Positions 63,151-64,000 of a stretch of 64,000 nt of DNA are shown here, in pieces (the stretch's first letter is position 1; each line of letters starts with the position of its first letter). Below the pieces are notes generated by a model. It did no database searches, was not told where the DNA came from, and saw only the letters and a list, made by a program, of their open reading frames with translations. Made by a program: the position numbers and the translations under genes. Source of the stretch: Celeribacter baekdonensis (GTDB lineage: Bacteria > Pseudomonadota > Alphaproteobacteria > Rhodobacterales > Rhodobacteraceae); contig NZ_FNBL01000011.1 of NCBI RefSeq assembly GCF_900102315.1, positions 1 to 64,000 on the forward strand, written 5' to 3'.

Positions 63151-64000
63151 TTACCCCGCAAAGCTTTTGACAGTGGCCAAGGCGCCGTCGAGTTTATCGC
63201 CTTTGACATCGTCAAGCGCCGCCACGCGCAGACGACGCATCCAATCGGCGGCATCGTCGCGGCCCTTTAAGAGATCAAGCGCGCCCATCACGCGGGCAAA
63301 TTTCGACAGGCCACGGGCATGGGTGTCGGAATAGCCCTTGATCAGGCGATAATTGGCCAGCACTTCGGAGGCGAGCGCCGGGTCCGTTTTGGCCACCTCA
63401 ATCGCGGTGTTGAACCATGCGGTGACATGCGCCATTTCACTTTCGTGACGTAGCAATGTGCGGCGGATTGGCCGCAGGGATGACACCACCCAGAGCATCA
63501 TAAACCCGCGCAAACTATCGGTGCGAATACGCCGCCCTTTGTCGAAATGCTTGGTGTAAAACGCTTCAATACCTTTGCGTCTTTGCAGCCATTTCCCCAT
63601 AGATTTGGGCAAGGTCGTGGTGAATTCTTCAAAACGCGGGTGAAAATATTCGGTCAGCATCAGGACCTGATCGTCTTTGACGACAACCTCGTCTTTGACC
63701 CGCTCAAACCGCGACGCCCGTGTTTTAATATCCGCAACCCGCAACAGGTCATCATAACACAAAGCGCGGGCGCAATATTTGGCGGCATTCACACTCAGAT
63801 CAAATGGTGCGGCATCAAGCGCGGCCATCTTTTCGACCATATCAAGATAGTCGGAACCATAGGCAACATCTTGGTAGTCCACGACTTTTTTCAAACCCAG
63901 AGCCGTCATGTCCCTGACCTCATCCGGCAGGGCCGCAACGCGGGCCTCAAGGGCGGCCCATTTCGCGGCCAGCTTTTGCGGGACATGCAAAACCGGCACG
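63151..64000 (-). CDS. Indolepyruvate oxidoreductase beta-like protein, C-terminal part (gene continues past the window)
   Basis: The minus-strand frame is open to the window edge, so the start is outside. The 283 visible residues fit the helical C-terminal domain found in indolepyruvate oxidoreductase beta proteins (ALGLKKVVDYQDVAYGSDYLDMVEKM; MLTEYFHPRFEEF; LRGFMMLWVVSSLRPIRR; LIKGYSDTHARGLSKF). The N-terminal gamma/POR domain would lie beyond 64000. These enzymes oxidise aryl pyruvates to aryl-acetyl-CoA. Operon with the FAD oxidoreductase 3 bases downstream. Confidence 0.6.
   Translation of the reverse strand, partial: VPVLHVPQKLAAKWAALEARVAALPDEVRDMTALGLKKVVDYQDVAYGSDYLDMVEKMAALDAAPFDLSVNAAKYCARALCYDDLLRVADIKTRASRFERVKDEVVVKDDQVLMLTEYFHPRFEEFTTTLPKSMGKWLQRRKGIEAFYTKHFDKGRRIRTDSLRGFMMLWVVSSLRPIRRTLLRHESEMAHVTAWFNTAIEVAKTDPALASEVLANYRLIKGYSDTHARGLSKFARVMGALDLLKGRDDAADWMRRLRVAALDDVKGDKLDGALATVKSFAG

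Overview
The window looks like a chromosomal segment of an alphaproteobacterium of the Rhodobacterales (Roseobacter-type). The grounds are the GC-rich coding sequence, a Caulobacter-type tad/cpa pilus locus with overlapping genes, TctCBA and Dpp transporters, and many LysR/AraC-controlled catabolic clusters. This is inferred from gene content; no rRNA or tRNA marker is present.

Layout. (1) 1-5.5 kb: the tail of a Gly/Leu-rich repeat protein, a terminator, then a 1627-residue three-part protein (alpha/alpha-toroid, CapA metallophosphatase, MurF-like ligase). (2) 5.9-16.7 kb: a compact tad/cpa locus (flp, cpaBCDEF, tadBC, tadE, a TadG-like gene, tadD) with no prepilin peptidase gene. (3) 16.7-26 kb: a decayed nucleotidyltransferase fragment, then a LysR gene and a seven-gene operon (tctCBA transporter, thiol-dioxygenase-like cupin, four-module rhodanese, C-S lyase, sulfate-exporter-like permease) that reads as uptake and breakdown of an organosulfur compound. 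(4) 26-40.8 kb: a five-gene ketone carboxylase operon of the acetone/acetophenone carboxylase type. With it are a GAF-AAA-Fis sigma-54 activator, a CobW metal chaperone, an SCP2-type thiolase, a 54-residue ORF and a second-type sigma-54 factor. Two near-identical -24/-12 elements precede the carboxylase operon and cobW, so the region looks like a self-contained sigma-54 regulon. (5) 40.8-52.5 kb: a patchwork of efflux and redox genes with much decay: an IS6 transposase stub, a frameshifted acyltransferase whose tail is fused onto a convergent LysR gene, a frameshifted FAD oxidase, an intact nucleotidyltransferase with operator-like repeats, and a Fis-type HTH stub. (6) 52.5-64 kb: a styrene/indole-monooxygenase-type cluster (SDR, StyA-like oxygenase, flavin reductase) divergent from an AraC regulator, then a complete Dpp-type ABC transporter, a phytoene-dehydrogenase-like flavoprotein and the C-terminal part of an indolepyruvate oxidoreductase beta-like gene that runs off the window.

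The strongest candidates for undescribed biology are the toroid-CapA-MurF fusion, the ketone carboxylase island with its own sigma factor and duplicated promoter, and the organosulfur operon. Function calls rest on motifs, length and context read by eye; no database search was run.
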